A stretch of 64,000 nt of DNA, taken from the NCBI RefSeq assembly GCF_018860565.1, contig NZ_JAHKPS010000013.1, positions 370,413 to 434,412 on the forward strand. The letters run 5' to 3'. The notes below the pieces were generated by a model. The model was not told the DNA's origin and ran no database searches. It was given only the letters and a program-made list of their open reading frames with translations. Of the stretch, positions 1 through 9,136 are shown one piece after another. A program made the position numbers and the translations under genes. This DNA is from Winogradskyella psychrotolerans. GTDB taxonomy: Bacteria; Bacteroidota; Bacteroidia; Flavobacteriales; Flavobacteriaceae. How positions within the stretch are numbered: the stretch's first letter is position 1; every line of letters begins with the position of its first letter.

Positions 1-1
1 G

Positions 2-187
2 GAAATAAACGAAGGAGATATTCTTTGCTTTAAAAATGCCGGAGCTTATTGTTACTCTATGGCCAGCAATTACAATTCGCGTTACAGACCTGCCGAAGTA
101 TTGCTATATAAAGGTAAGGCGCAACTCATTAGAAAACGTGAAGTCTTTGAAGACATCTTACATAATCAAATTGAAATTGCCATATAA
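2..187 (+). CDS. lysA: Diaminopimelate decarboxylase, C-terminal fragment
   Basis: The window opens inside a reading frame that runs to TAA at 185-187 and encodes the last 61 residues of a protein. It contains AGAYCYSMASNYNSR followed by RPAEVL. This is the characteristic C-terminal signature of PLP-dependent diaminopimelate decarboxylase (fold-III, alanine-racemase-like), whose tyrosine contacts the cofactor in the active site. The enzyme makes L-lysine from meso-diaminopimelate in the cytoplasm. The N-terminal barrel with the PLP lysine lies before the window, so completeness cannot be judged. About 90 bases separate it from the next gene, which has its own candidate promoter box. Confidence 0.85.
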   Translation, partial: EINEGDILCFKNAGAYCYSMASNYNSRYRPAEVLLYKGKAQLIRKREVFEDILHNQIEIAI

Positions 188-246
188 TTTAGTTATCTGA
201 GTTAACATTTTACGGGATTAAAGTAAGCCTATAGATAGTTTGCAAT

Positions 247-254
247 TACCTTTG
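247..254 (+). promoter_or_regulatory. Candidate -7 box (TACCTTTG)
   Basis: The octamer TACCTTTG matches the Bacteroidetes primary sigma -7 consensus TAnnTTTG. It lies 22 bases before the ATG of the AI-2E family transporter. No clear TTG -33 element was seen at the usual spacing, so this is a moderate call. Confidence 0.45.
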
Positions 255-276
255 AGAAGACTAAAACACTCTTCCA

Positions 277-1311
277 ATGACACAAATTGCGCCTAAAATA
301 ATTCGTCAAATTTTCATTTTACTATTAATTATACTTTTTGGAAGTCTAATTTTTGGTGAAATGTTACCATACTTGAGCGGTGTTTTAGGCGCAATTACAT
401 TTTACATATTGCTTCGAAAACTAATGAAACGATTAGTTAATACCTACAATTGGAATCCTACGCTAGCTGCTTTAACCTTGATGCTTAGTTCCTTCATTAT
501 TATAATGGTACCTCTAACGGGTTTTGGTATTATGCTAGGAAACAAAATTTCGGATGTAGCTAGTAATAGTGAAAAAGTTATTGATGCGTTTAAAGATCAA
601 GTCGGACAATTAAAATTTAAAACGGGCTTTGACATTAATTCTCAAATTGATACTGAAGCAATCACCACATGGCTTTCTGAAAGCGCACAAAGTATGGCTG
701 GCAATACGTTTAACTTACTTGTTGCTTTAGGATTAATGTACTTTATGCTTTATTTTATGCTCACCAATCGTAAGCAATTAAGGCAATCGCTTAAAAACTA
801 CATTCCAATGAATAATAAAAATATTTCTGAAATTGGTAGCGAGATCCAAGCCATGGTCAAATCGAATGCCATTGGAATTCCATTGGTTGCCATAGCACAA
901 GGAATTATAGCGTTGATTGGTTTTTTAATTTTTGGAGTTGAAGATCCGTTATTTTGGTTTGTCATAGTTACCATTGGATCCATGATCCCTTTTATAGGTA
1001 CTTTTGTAGGTATAATTCCTGTCTTTATATTAACCTTATCTAGTGGCCAATCGGCTCAAGCATGGGGCATCTTAATTTATGGTATTGTTGTTGTCGGTTC
1101 TACTGATAATATTATTCGCTTGTATGTGTTGCAAAAGCTCGATGATGTACATCCTTTAGTTACCCTAATAGGTGTTATTGTAGGAGTGCCATTATTTGGA
1201 TTTATCGGTTTGATTTTTGGCCCCTTACTTATAAGTATTTTTATGGCTTTGGTTAAAATTTATACTGAAGAATATGGTAAGACTGAAGAAAACCAGTCAA
1301 AACCCACCTAA
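277..1311 (+). CDS. AI-2E family transporter (PF01594-type permease)
   Basis: A 344-residue integral inner-membrane protein. There are two close hydrophobic segments near residues 12-50, another near 65-90, a hydrophilic stretch (about 90-140), then a cluster of segments from about 145 to 330. This layout matches the AI-2E/PerM family (UPF0118), usually 330-370 residues. The C-terminal half contains the typical glycine-rich pattern around IGSMIPFIGTFVG and GVPLFGFIGLIFGPLL. Members are proposed exporters or antiporters; autoinducer-2 transport is established for only a few, so the substrate here is unknown. It stands alone between lysA and the tricorn-like protease, with a polar Lys/Glu-rich tail. 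Confidence 0.85.
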   Translation: MTQIAPKIIRQIFILLLIILFGSLIFGEMLPYLSGVLGAITFYILLRKLMKRLVNTYNWNPTLAALTLMLSSFIIIMVPLTGFGIMLGNKISDVASNSEKVIDAFKDQVGQLKFKTGFDINSQIDTEAITTWLSESAQSMAGNTFNLLVALGLMYFMLYFMLTNRKQLRQSLKNYIPMNNKNISEIGSEIQAMVKSNAIGIPLVAIAQGIIALIGFLIFGVEDPLFWFVIVTIGSMIPFIGTFVGIIPVFILTLSSGQSAQAWGILIYGIVVVGSTDNIIRLYVLQKLDDVHPLVTLIGVIVGVPLFGFIGLIFGPLLISIFMALVKIYTEEYGKTEENQSKPT

Positions 1312-1588
1312 TTTTTCAGTGCCAATACTTTAAATACAAGTAACTAAAACGACCTCAATAATTTTAATATTTACAAACTCATAGTATTCAAGAGGTTCTC
1401 AACTTCACTAAAAAAACAGAATTTCCTTTAAAATCTCATATTTCTAAAGGTTATAACTGCATTTGAATTATAACGAAATTCAATAAATGATTTAGTCATT
1501 TCTTTTAAAAGAGACTTTAATTTATGCTCTTAACACTCTTATTTGTAACTTTAGAACGACAACCTTTTAATTTAATCCATTACCTCAC

Positions 1589-4500
1589 ATGAAGTTAAAG
1601 TTTAAAACAAATTTCCAAACCTCATTTTTCGCTCTTTTATTCCTACTATCAAACCTAATTACATTTGCTCAAGGGACAAGATTACTACGACAACCAGATA
1701 TCAGTCAAACCCATATCACATATACTTATGGTGGTGATATTTGGATTTCGGCATTAAATTCTAACGAAGCTAAACGCATTACCTCGACTGCTGCTGTGGA
1801 ATCCAACCCATACTTTTCACCAGATGGTAATTGGATTGCATTTAGTTCTAACAGAGCTGGCACAAACAATGTTTACGTCGTTTCTAAAAATGAAGGAGAA
1901 CCAAAACGCTTAACTTGGCATCCTAGTGGTTCTACAGTTAGAGGTTGGACCAACGACGGAAAGCACGTCTTATTTGCAAGTAACAGAGCAACAGCTCCAC
2001 GTCCATATAATCGCCTTTATACAATTTCAGTTGAAGGTGGCGCTCCAAAATTACTTACCAAACAATGGAGTAATGATGGGTCGTATTCACCAAATGGAAC
2101 GCAATTAATTTTAGATAAAATGGATCGTTGGGATGAAGAATGGCGCGCCTATAGAGGCGGCCAAAATACACCACTTATTATTTTAGATTTAAAAACTCAG
2201 AACGAAGTTTTACTACCTAATAAAAAAACAACAGACATTCAGCCTTTGTGGTTAGCCGATCACATTTATTTTTTATCAGATCGCGATTTAGTCGCTAATA
2301 TTTGGTCTTACAATCTGAAGACAAAATCAATTGAGCAAATCACAACCTTTAAAGGTTCTGATATTAAATGGTTAAGTGGTAATGGAGATACTTTGGTTTA
2401 TGAACGTGATGGATATTTACACACCATGAACATTTCAACAGGTAAACACACCCAATTATCAATTACTGTGGTTGGTGATTTTCCTTGGGCTGAAACCAAA
2501 TGGGAGGATGTTTCTAATAGCACACGTTCAGCATCTTTATCTCCAAATGGTAAACGAGCGATTATGCAATCTCGTGGCGATATCTTTACAATTCCTGTAG
2601 AATTCGGTGATTCAAGAAATATTACTAAGAGCTCTGGCATAGCAGATAGACGTCCTATTTGGTCACCAAAAGGAGATAAAATAGCTTGGTTTTCTGATGC
2701 CGATAGAAAGAATTATGCGTTAATGATTTCAGATCAGAATGGTTTATCAAAACCTGAAGTCATTTCTATTGGAGAATCTAAATTGGGTTGGAACCCAACA
2801 TGGTCTCCGGATGGAAAGCACATTGCCTTTGTTGATGATGACGTGCGCTTGCGTTTTGTGAATTTAGAGACAAAAAAAATAAAAACCTTTGACATAGGCG
2901 GCACTAACCTAGAGCGTGGCAGTATTGAATTAAAATGGTCACCAGATAGTAAATGGATTGCTTATGAAAAATCGGCTTCAAATAACTTTAGACAGATTTA
3001 TATCTACTCTATTGAAAACGACACAACAACTCCAATTACAGATCCTTTTGCCGATTCATTTTCACCGGCTTGGGATTTAAACAAAAAACAACTCTACTTT
3101 TTAGCGAGTACCGATGTAGCTCTTGGTTCTGGTTGGGCTAATACAAGCTCTATGACAGCAAACCCAGCCTACTCCGCTTATGTCATTAATTTAGATGCTA
3201 ACGACGATTCCCCTTTTAAACCCAAAAGTGATGAAGAAGACATAAAAAAAGAGGACGACAGCAAAAGTGAAGACAAAGCAAAAAAAGAAGATAAAGAAAA
3301 GAAGGACGACGAAAATAAATCCATGATTATAGATTTTGAAGCTATTGGTCGTCGTACGCTAGCGCTTTCAATACCTTCAAGAAATTATGGTTATATCATT
3401 GCTGGTCCAAAAGGATCAATGTTTATTTCAGAATACATTCCAAATGACAGAGGCGCAACACTACATAAATTTAATCTTGAAAAACAAGAAAGCAAAGAAT
3501 TTGCTTCTGGCATACGTTCAGTTTCTGTAACCACAAATGGTGAACACATGCTTGCTCAAATTAATGGAGATTGGCAAGTTATAAGCACAAGCGGTAGCGA
3601 TGCAAAAGGAGGCAAACGTCTTAAGGTTAATTTACAAATGAAATTAGATCGTTCTGCCGAATGGGAACAAATGTTTGAAGAGGCTTGGAGATACGAGCGC
3701 GATTATTTTTACGATCCCAACATGCATGGACGTGATTGGAACGTTGTATATAAACGTTACGCTCCATTGGTTCCGTTTATAAAGCATCGTACAGATTTAT
3801 ATTATATTTTAGATCAGGTAAATGGTGAGTTATCCGTTGGTCACAGCTTTGTGTTTGGAGGTGATTATCCAGATGTAGAACGTTCTACAACAGGATTACT
3901 CGGAGCCGATTTAACACTAGATAAAGGCCATTGGAAAATTGACCGTATATACACAACAGAAAGTTGGAATCCAGGCTTAACAGGACCACTAGATGCGCCT
4001 GGACTAAACATAAAAGAAGGCCAATATATTGTGGGTATTAACGGGAACGAAATAAAGGCTGGCGACAATTTTTACAAGTATCTAGATGGTACATCAGGAA
4101 AACAAACCCTTTTACATATTAATGACAAACCTGAATTTAAAGGCCATTGGACTGAAATTGTAGAACCTATTTCTAACGAAAACTCTTTGAGACAACGGAC
4201 TTGGGTGGAAGACAATCGTAGGTTAGTCGACAAACTATCAAATGGACGCCTCGGTTATATCTGGGTTCCAAATACAGGAGGTCCAGGGTTTGTATCTTTC
4301 AACAGATATTACTTTGCACAGCAAGATAAAGAAGGGGCTGTTATAGATGAGCGTTTTAATGGTGGTGGTTTACTAGATGATTATATGGTAGATTTAATGA
4401 CGCGAAGCTTAAGAGCAGGCTTAACCAATGAAGTACCCAATGGCAAACCATTAACCTTGCCTGCAGGTATATTAGGTCCAAAAGTATTATTGATAAATGA

Positions 4501-4855
4501 ACTTGCTGGTTCTGGTGGAGATTTTTTCCCTTGGGTGTTTAGACAACAAAATGTTGGAAAACTCATAGGTATGACAACTTGGGGAGGCTTGGTAAAATCG
4601 TCAACACATTATGCTTTAATTGACGGCGGAGGTTTAACAGCACCTGACAATGCAGTATTTGATCCTATAAACAACAAATGGATTGCGGAGAATGAAGGAG
4701 TCGCTCCAGATATTGAAGTAAGGCAAGATGCAAAAGCATTATCTAATGGAAACGATCCTCAACTCGAAAGAGCCGTTAAGGAATTAATGACACAGTTACG
4801 AAGTAAACCTGAAGTTAAAGCACCTCAATTTCCCCTTCCAGCAACAGGTAATTAA
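1589..4855 (+). CDS. Secreted tricorn-like S41 family peptidase
   Basis: A 1088-residue protein with an N-terminal signal peptide (hydrophobic core about residues 12-27, ending FAQG). Residues about 35-540 hold repeated WD40/TolB-like blades with recurring WSPDGK, FSPDGN and WSPKGD motifs. A Lys/Asp/Glu-rich linker follows at about 545-590. After it come a C1-type helical region, a PDZ domain (about 775-860) and an S41 protease domain. By comparison with archaeal tricorn, His752 (SVGHS), Ser975 (LAGSGGDFF) and Glu1036 (NEGVAPD) are the likely catalytic residues. Tricorn-like enzymes degrade peptides in the cytosol of archaea; this bacterial form is exported, presumably to the periplasm. It is probably monocistronic with a tiny ORF just downstream. 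The peptidase family is clear; the substrate is not. Confidence 0.9.
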   Translation: MKLKFKTNFQTSFFALLFLLSNLITFAQGTRLLRQPDISQTHITYTYGGDIWISALNSNEAKRITSTAAVESNPYFSPDGNWIAFSSNRAGTNNVYVVSKNEGEPKRLTWHPSGSTVRGWTNDGKHVLFASNRATAPRPYNRLYTISVEGGAPKLLTKQWSNDGSYSPNGTQLILDKMDRWDEEWRAYRGGQNTPLIILDLKTQNEVLLPNKKTTDIQPLWLADHIYFLSDRDLVANIWSYNLKTKSIEQITTFKGSDIKWLSGNGDTLVYERDGYLHTMNISTGKHTQLSITVVGDFPWAETKWEDVSNSTRSASLSPNGKRAIMQSRGDIFTIPVEFGDSRNITKSSGIADRRPIWSPKGDKIAWFSDADRKNYALMISDQNGLSKPEVISIGESKLGWNPTWSPDGKHIAFVDDDVRLRFVNLETKKIKTFDIGGTNLERGSIELKWSPDSKWIAYEKSASNNFRQIYIYSIENDTTTPITDPFADSFSPAWDLNKKQLYFLASTDVALGSGWANTSSMTANPAYSAYVINLDANDDSPFKPKSDEEDIKKEDDSKSEDKAKKEDKEKKDDENKSMIIDFEAIGRRTLALSIPSRNYGYIIAGPKGSMFISEYIPNDRGATLHKFNLEKQESKEFASGIRSVSVTTNGEHMLAQINGDWQVISTSGSDAKGGKRLKVNLQMKLDRSAEWEQMFEEAWRYERDYFYDPNMHGRDWNVVYKRYAPLVPFIKHRTDLYYILDQVNGELSVGHSFVFGGDYPDVERSTTGLLGADLTLDKGHWKIDRIYTTESWNPGLTGPLDAPGLNIKEGQYIVGINGNEIKAGDNFYKYLDGTSGKQTLLHINDKPEFKGHWTEIVEPISNENSLRQRTWVEDNRRLVDKLSNGRLGYIWVPNTGGPGFVSFNRYYFAQQDKEGAVIDERFNGGGLLDDYMVDLMTRSLRAGLTNEVPNGKPLTLPAGILGPKVLLINELAGSGGDFFPWVFRQQNVGKLIGMTTWGGLVKSSTHYALIDGGGLTAPDNAVFDPINNKWIAENEGVAPDIEVRQDAKALSNGNDPQLERAVKELMTQLRSKPEVKAPQFPLPATGN

Positions 4856-4864
4856 TATAAAATA

Positions 4865-4984
4865 ATGACAGGATTAGATATTGTATTGGTATTTGCCGTA
4901 ATCCTTTTTGCAAGATTAGGAATGCGATTAGTCTCTAAATATATTAAAATGAAAAAAGAAGATGAAGGCGAAAAAAAAGACTAA
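4865..4984 (+). CDS. 39-residue single-pass membrane peptide
   Basis: A small reading frame starts with ATG nine bases after the protease stop codon and ends TAA. The product has one hydrophobic segment (about residues 4-17, DIVLVFAVILFA), then a basic patch (RLGMRLVSKYIKMKK) and an acidic/lysine tail. This is the usual design of a tiny inner-membrane protein with an N-out, C-in orientation by the positive-inside rule. The closeness to the protease gene suggests co-transcription. I do not recognise a family. The short length keeps confidence moderate, although the coding-like composition and position favour a real gene. Confidence 0.5.
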   Translation: MTGLDIVLVFAVILFARLGMRLVSKYIKMKKEDEGEKKD

Positions 4985-5052
4985 ATTAAAAGTCTCTTTT
5001 TTCAACATAAAAACACACAATTGTTTTAGATATAATACTCAATGATTATGAT

Positions 5053-5619
5053 TTAGTCCTTAATTTTACCACTAAAATGATTTACTTTAGGACTCATCGG
5101 ATTACCAGTTGACCGTCTATAAATAGATAATTGGCCACAATGCCAAATTGCGTCTGCAATTGGACCATTGACCTGATTCCAAAATGGAATTTCGCGATCA
5201 CCAAAAATGATATTGTATTGCGAGATATCATCACTCTCTCGCAAAATATCTGCAGCTTTTTTTAAGTTTTGTAATGTTTTAGATCGTAATTCTGAATAAC
5301 TTAAATCTTCTTTTGCTCTAGAATTGGATTGTTTTAAAGTAGAATTAACGATGGTTTTAGACAAACTATAGATATGCTCAATAGTTTCTAATGAGGTTCT
5401 ACCATCAGCATTAGCTTTGTATGCTAAATCTTTTTCTGTTAAACCTTCTGAAGCCCAATAAAACCGAAATCCTAAAGCATCTACCATTCTTGCAGCTATT
5501 GTACCTGCTGTATATGTTTCAGGATAATCAGGAATTTCGTAGTATGGAAGTTGGTCTTTGTCTTGCAAAAAACTATTAATAGAAACCATTGACATTAGAA
5601 TTAAGCACAATTTATTCAT
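5053..5619 (-). CDS. Exported DinB-like protein
   Basis: A 188-residue protein starting with a short hydrophobic leader (MNKLCLILMSMVSINSF), so probably exported. The body shows DinB/YfiT-like four-helix-bundle features: an early helix with ARMVDALGFRFYWASEGL, a conserved-looking ETIEHIYSLSKTI, and the end motif IADAIWHCGQLSIYRRSTGNP. In the DinB superfamily, histidines at these places form a metal site. Here the first is His in IEHI and the last is His in WHCGQ; the expected HxxxH pair is reduced to WHCGQ. It lies six bases downstream of the M28 peptidase stop (minus strand) and so probably shares its transcript. The enzymatic role is unknown. Confidence 0.7.
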   Translation of the reverse strand: MNKLCLILMSMVSINSFLQDKDQLPYYEIPDYPETYTAGTIAARMVDALGFRFYWASEGLTEKDLAYKANADGRTSLETIEHIYSLSKTIVNSTLKQSNSRAKEDLSYSELRSKTLQNLKKAADILRESDDISQYNIIFGDREIPFWNQVNGPIADAIWHCGQLSIYRRSTGNPMSPKVNHFSGKIKD

Positions 5620-5625
5620 ATCTTA

Positions 5626-7029
5626 TTACTCCTTAATTTTACGATGATTTGTAATTGGATTAACGCCATATTTATCAAACAGATATACTAACGATGCCAT
5701 TGTTGCGGCCCCCAATTCTAATTCGCGTTTATTAACATGTTCAAACGTATCATTTGCAGCATGATGATGATCAAAATAACGCTGCGAATCTGGTCGTAAA
5801 CCTGCCAATACATTGGTTTCTGACTTTAATGGTCCAACATCTGCGCCACTTCCTCCTAATTCAAAATAATGAATTAAATAAGGTTTAAATAAAGCTTTCC
5901 AACCTAGTACTTGATTAAAATTAGTTTCATTTGCTGCAAACGAAAAGCCTCTTGGAGTAAAACCACCAGCATCGCTTTCTAAGGCAAAAATATGATTTTC
6001 ATTTTTTTCTTTAGCCACTTTGGCATATTCCGTAGCACCACGTAAACCGTTTTCTTCATTCATAAATAAAACGACTCTGATAGTTCGTTTTGGAGTAATG
6101 CCACTTTTCTTTAAAAGTCTTAATACATCCATAGACTGCACCACTCCAGCACCATCATCGTGTGCTCCATCTCCTAAATCCCAAGAATCTAAATGACCAC
6201 CAACAATAATATATTCATTTGGAAATTTGCTTCCAGTAATTTCACCAATGACATTATAAGATAACACATCCTCAAATTGCTGACAACTTTGTTTAAAATA
6301 GAATTGAATTCCTTTATTTTTCTTTAATGCTTTACTCAGTAAATCTGCATCATTAGTACTTATTGCTGCAGAGGGAATACGCTGATTAACAGGTAAATCT
6401 CCATAACTCATACTTCCTGTATGTGGTAAATCGTCTTGACGCAAAGTCATAGATCTTACAATAACACCTACCGCTCCATATTTACCAGCTTCCATGGCTC
6501 CAGCATAACGCTGATTTACACAACCTCCATAAGCATTAAACGTGCTTATTAAATCGGCTTGCATTGGTCTGTTGTAAAACACAATTTTACCCTCTATATT
6601 CTCTTTTCCTAAGGCGGCTAATTCTTCAAAATTCTGAACTTCTACAACCTCTGAAGAAATCCCATCTTTTGGAGTCGCAACAGAACCACCTAAAGCACAA
6701 ATATTAACTTCGTTAACAAAACCAGCAACTTCAAAAAATGCTTTTTCTTTTTCGCCTCTTTCCCATTTTGGAACCATAACCGGCTGTAACCACACCTTAT
6801 CTAGACCTAATTTTTCAAGTTCTGCTTTTGTGTATTGAACAGCTAACTCAGCATTTTTAGAACCTGATAATCGTCCGCCAATTTCATTAGACAAATGATC
6901 TAACCACTCGTAACTCATACCATCTGTTAATGATGCTGTATATAGTGTTCTTAATACAGTTTCATCTTCTTGTGCATAATTGAATGTTAAAAAACAACAT
7001 AAAATTATTGTAAATAGTTTAGTCTTCAT
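5626..7029 (-). CDS. Secreted M28 family zinc peptidase
   Basis: A 467-residue protein with a signal peptide (about residues 1-19, ending NYAQ). A PA-like insert sits around residues 110-250 and the M28 catalytic domain follows. Visible metal and catalytic residues are His279-x-Asp281 (GGHLDSWD), Asp291/292 (AHDDGAG), Glu325-Glu326 (MNEENG), Asp353 (ESDAGG) and the His421-423 cluster (FDHHHAAND). This is the order of co-catalytic zinc aminopeptidases close to glutamate carboxypeptidase Q. It probably trims peptides outside the cytoplasm. Its start overlaps the end of the PPK2 gene by 11 bases, and the DinB-like gene follows closely, so the three look like one transcript. Confidence 0.9.
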   Translation of the reverse strand: MKTKLFTIILCCFLTFNYAQEDETVLRTLYTASLTDGMSYEWLDHLSNEIGGRLSGSKNAELAVQYTKAELEKLGLDKVWLQPVMVPKWERGEKEKAFFEVAGFVNEVNICALGGSVATPKDGISSEVVEVQNFEELAALGKENIEGKIVFYNRPMQADLISTFNAYGGCVNQRYAGAMEAGKYGAVGVIVRSMTLRQDDLPHTGSMSYGDLPVNQRIPSAAISTNDADLLSKALKKNKGIQFYFKQSCQQFEDVLSYNVIGEITGSKFPNEYIIVGGHLDSWDLGDGAHDDGAGVVQSMDVLRLLKKSGITPKRTIRVVLFMNEENGLRGATEYAKVAKEKNENHIFALESDAGGFTPRGFSFAANETNFNQVLGWKALFKPYLIHYFELGGSGADVGPLKSETNVLAGLRPDSQRYFDHHHAANDTFEHVNKRELELGAATMASLVYLFDKYGVNPITNHRKIKE

Positions 7030-7900
7030 TTTCTAATTGCTGTTTGTAAGAATCTATATTTGCTTTTTGATGTGCCGGTAATTCTGGTTCTTTAATATCT
7101 TTGTATTCTTTTAAAGTATCGTAAAGAATTTTAGCTACAATATATCTTGCCGTTGGTTTGTCGTCTGCAGGAATATTATACCAAGGTGCATGTGATTTAG
7201 AAGTTCGGTTTAAGACATCTTCATAGTAAGTTTGATATGCATCCCAGCATAAACGTTCGTCTAAATCATCTGGTGAGAATTTCCAGTTTTTTTCTGGTTT
7301 TTCAAGTCGTCTTAGTAATCTGTTTTTTTGTTCGTCTTTAGAAATGTTTAGGAAAAACTTAAAAATTATCGTTCCATTATCTGCAATGTGTTTTTCAAAA
7401 TTATTGATTTCATTAAAACGCTTATCCCAAAATGCTTCAGTAACATCCTCAACTGTTTTAACGTTTGGCATGTTCTCATACATTAAGTATTCTGGATGTA
7501 CTCTTGTTACCAATACATTTTCGTAATGTGTTCTATTGAAAATGCCAAATTTCCCTCTTGCTGGCAGTGCAATGACATGCCGCCATAGGTAATCGTGTTT
7601 TAATTCTAACTCTGTAGGTTTTTTAAAACTGTGAGCCACAATTCCTCTAACATTAAACTCCTTAAAAACCTCACGAATCAAACTATCTTTACCTGCTGTA
7701 TCCATACCTTGAATACACATTAAAACGGCATATTTACCATGTGCATACATGGTGTTTTGTATGTCTGCTAAGTTTTCGCTAACCGTTCTAAGTTCACGCT
7801 CAATCTTCTTTTTCTTTGTTTCTAAATCGAAGGACGTTTGCAAGTCCTTAATATTTATTGGAGACGAAATTTTAAAATCATCAATGCTAATATCTTTCAT
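7019..7900 (-). CDS. ppk2: Polyphosphate kinase 2 family protein
   Basis: A 293-residue cytoplasmic protein with the PPK2 fold of thymidylate-kinase type. The Walker A motif is at residues 65-73 (GMDTAGKDS). The lid/basic region follows near GIVAHSFKKPTELELKHDYLWR, and GKFGIFNRTHYENVLV is the PPK2 Walker B region (usually FNRSHYE). The length suits a one-domain PPK2, which moves phosphate between polyphosphate and nucleoside mono- or diphosphates; the subclass cannot be told by eye. It sits 11 bases downstream of the NtrC-like regulator and overlaps the M28 gene. The functional link to those genes is not evident. Confidence 0.88.
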   Translation of the reverse strand: MKDISIDDFKISSPINIKDLQTSFDLETKKKKIERELRTVSENLADIQNTMYAHGKYAVLMCIQGMDTAGKDSLIREVFKEFNVRGIVAHSFKKPTELELKHDYLWRHVIALPARGKFGIFNRTHYENVLVTRVHPEYLMYENMPNVKTVEDVTEAFWDKRFNEINNFEKHIADNGTIIFKFFLNISKDEQKNRLLRRLEKPEKNWKFSPDDLDERLCWDAYQTYYEDVLNRTSKSHAPWYNIPADDKPTARYIVAKILYDTLKEYKDIKEPELPAHQKANIDSYKQQLENED

Positions 7901-7911
7901 ATTTATACATT

Positions 7912-9075
7912 TTATTTTGAAGCAAATGCTTTTACATCACTCTCACTAACTTCAGTTCCTCCTAAAATGATTAAACGCTCTACCACATTTCGGAGTTCAC
8001 GAATATTACCTGTCCAGTCATAATTCTGAAGCAATTTTATCGCTTTTTCAGAAAATGATTTTTTAGATGTGCCTTGCTCTTTAGAAATTTTATCTGTGAA
8101 ATAATTGATCAGTAAAGGAATATCTTCTCTTCTTTCATTTAAAGCAGGAACTTCAATTAAAATTACAGCTAATCTGTGATATAAATCTTCTCTAAATTTA
8201 CCGTCTTCGATTTCCTTTTTAAGATTCTTATTGGTTGCAGCTATTACCCTTACATTTACTTTTATATCCTTGTCACTACCAACACGTTGTATACGACTTT
8301 CTTGTAAAGCACGTAACACTTTGGCTTGCGCAGACAAACTCATATCACCAATTTCATCTAAAAAAATGGTACCTCCATTAGCTGCTTCAAACTTACCTGC
8401 TCTGTCTTTTGCAGCAGATGTAAATGCTCCTTTAACATGACCAAACAGTTCACTTTCTATTAACTCTGAAGGGATTGCAGCACAATTCACTTCTATCATT
8501 GGCCCTTTTGAACGGTCACTTTTTTGGTGTAACCAATGCGCAACAAGCTCTTTTCCTGTTCCGTTTGGACCTGTAACTAATACTCTTGCATCTGTTGGTG
8601 CAACCTTATCAATCATATCTTTTATACGCGCAATGCCGTCACTCTCACCAATCATCTCGTAGTTTTTGCTTACTTTTTTCTTAAGCATCTTATTCTCAAC
8701 AACGAGTTCTTTTCGATCTAAAGCAATACGAACGGTATTTAATAACCGGTTTAAATCGGGTGGTTTTGAGATATAATCAAAAGCTCCTAAACGCATTGTA
8801 TTTACTGCCGTATCTAAATCTCCATGTCCAGAAATCATTACCATTGGTATTTCTGGCTTTATTTTTTTAGCTGCTTCTAATACCTCTACACCATCCATTT
8901 TGGGCATTTTAATATCGCACAATACTAAATCGTAATCGTTCTTTTTTATTTTTTCAATACCAACCAAACCATCTTCTGCTTCTTCAACTTGATACGTGCT
9001 ATTTTCTTCAGAAAGTATTTTTACTAATACGCGGCGAATTGCAGCTTCATCTTCTATAATTAATATTTTTGGCAT
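7912..9075 (-). CDS. NtrC-like response regulator lacking a DNA-binding domain
   Basis: A 387-residue protein. Residues 1-120 form a receiver with the phospho-acceptor Asp54 (LCDIKMPKMDG) and Lys104 (ISKPPD). Residues 140-370 form an AAA+ domain with Walker A at 169-176 (GPNGTGKE) and Walker B at 235-242 (GTIFLDEI). The loop that contacts sigma-54 is normally GAFTGA; here it is GAFTSA (216-221). The chain stops at VKAFASK, right after the AAA+ lid, with no Fis-type helix-turn-helix. It may therefore act without specific DNA binding, or as a non-canonical ATPase. No histidine kinase is adjacent. Neighbours are mscS upstream and ppk2 downstream. Confidence 0.88.
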   Translation of the reverse strand: MPKILIIEDEAAIRRVLVKILSEENSTYQVEEAEDGLVGIEKIKKNDYDLVLCDIKMPKMDGVEVLEAAKKIKPEIPMVMISGHGDLDTAVNTMRLGAFDYISKPPDLNRLLNTVRIALDRKELVVENKMLKKKVSKNYEMIGESDGIARIKDMIDKVAPTDARVLVTGPNGTGKELVAHWLHQKSDRSKGPMIEVNCAAIPSELIESELFGHVKGAFTSAAKDRAGKFEAANGGTIFLDEIGDMSLSAQAKVLRALQESRIQRVGSDKDIKVNVRVIAATNKNLKKEIEDGKFREDLYHRLAVILIEVPALNERREDIPLLINYFTDKISKEQGTSKKSFSEKAIKLLQNYDWTGNIRELRNVVERLIILGGTEVSESDVKAFASK

Positions 9076-9136
9076 AACTCTATTTTATTTTATAACTAAT
9101 TTTAATACTTCAATCGATTAAAATCACTAACATATT

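Noticed and set aside
2398..2640. 80-residue minus-strand ORF inside the protease gene
   Set aside because: A shadow of the large plus-strand gene with no family similarity.
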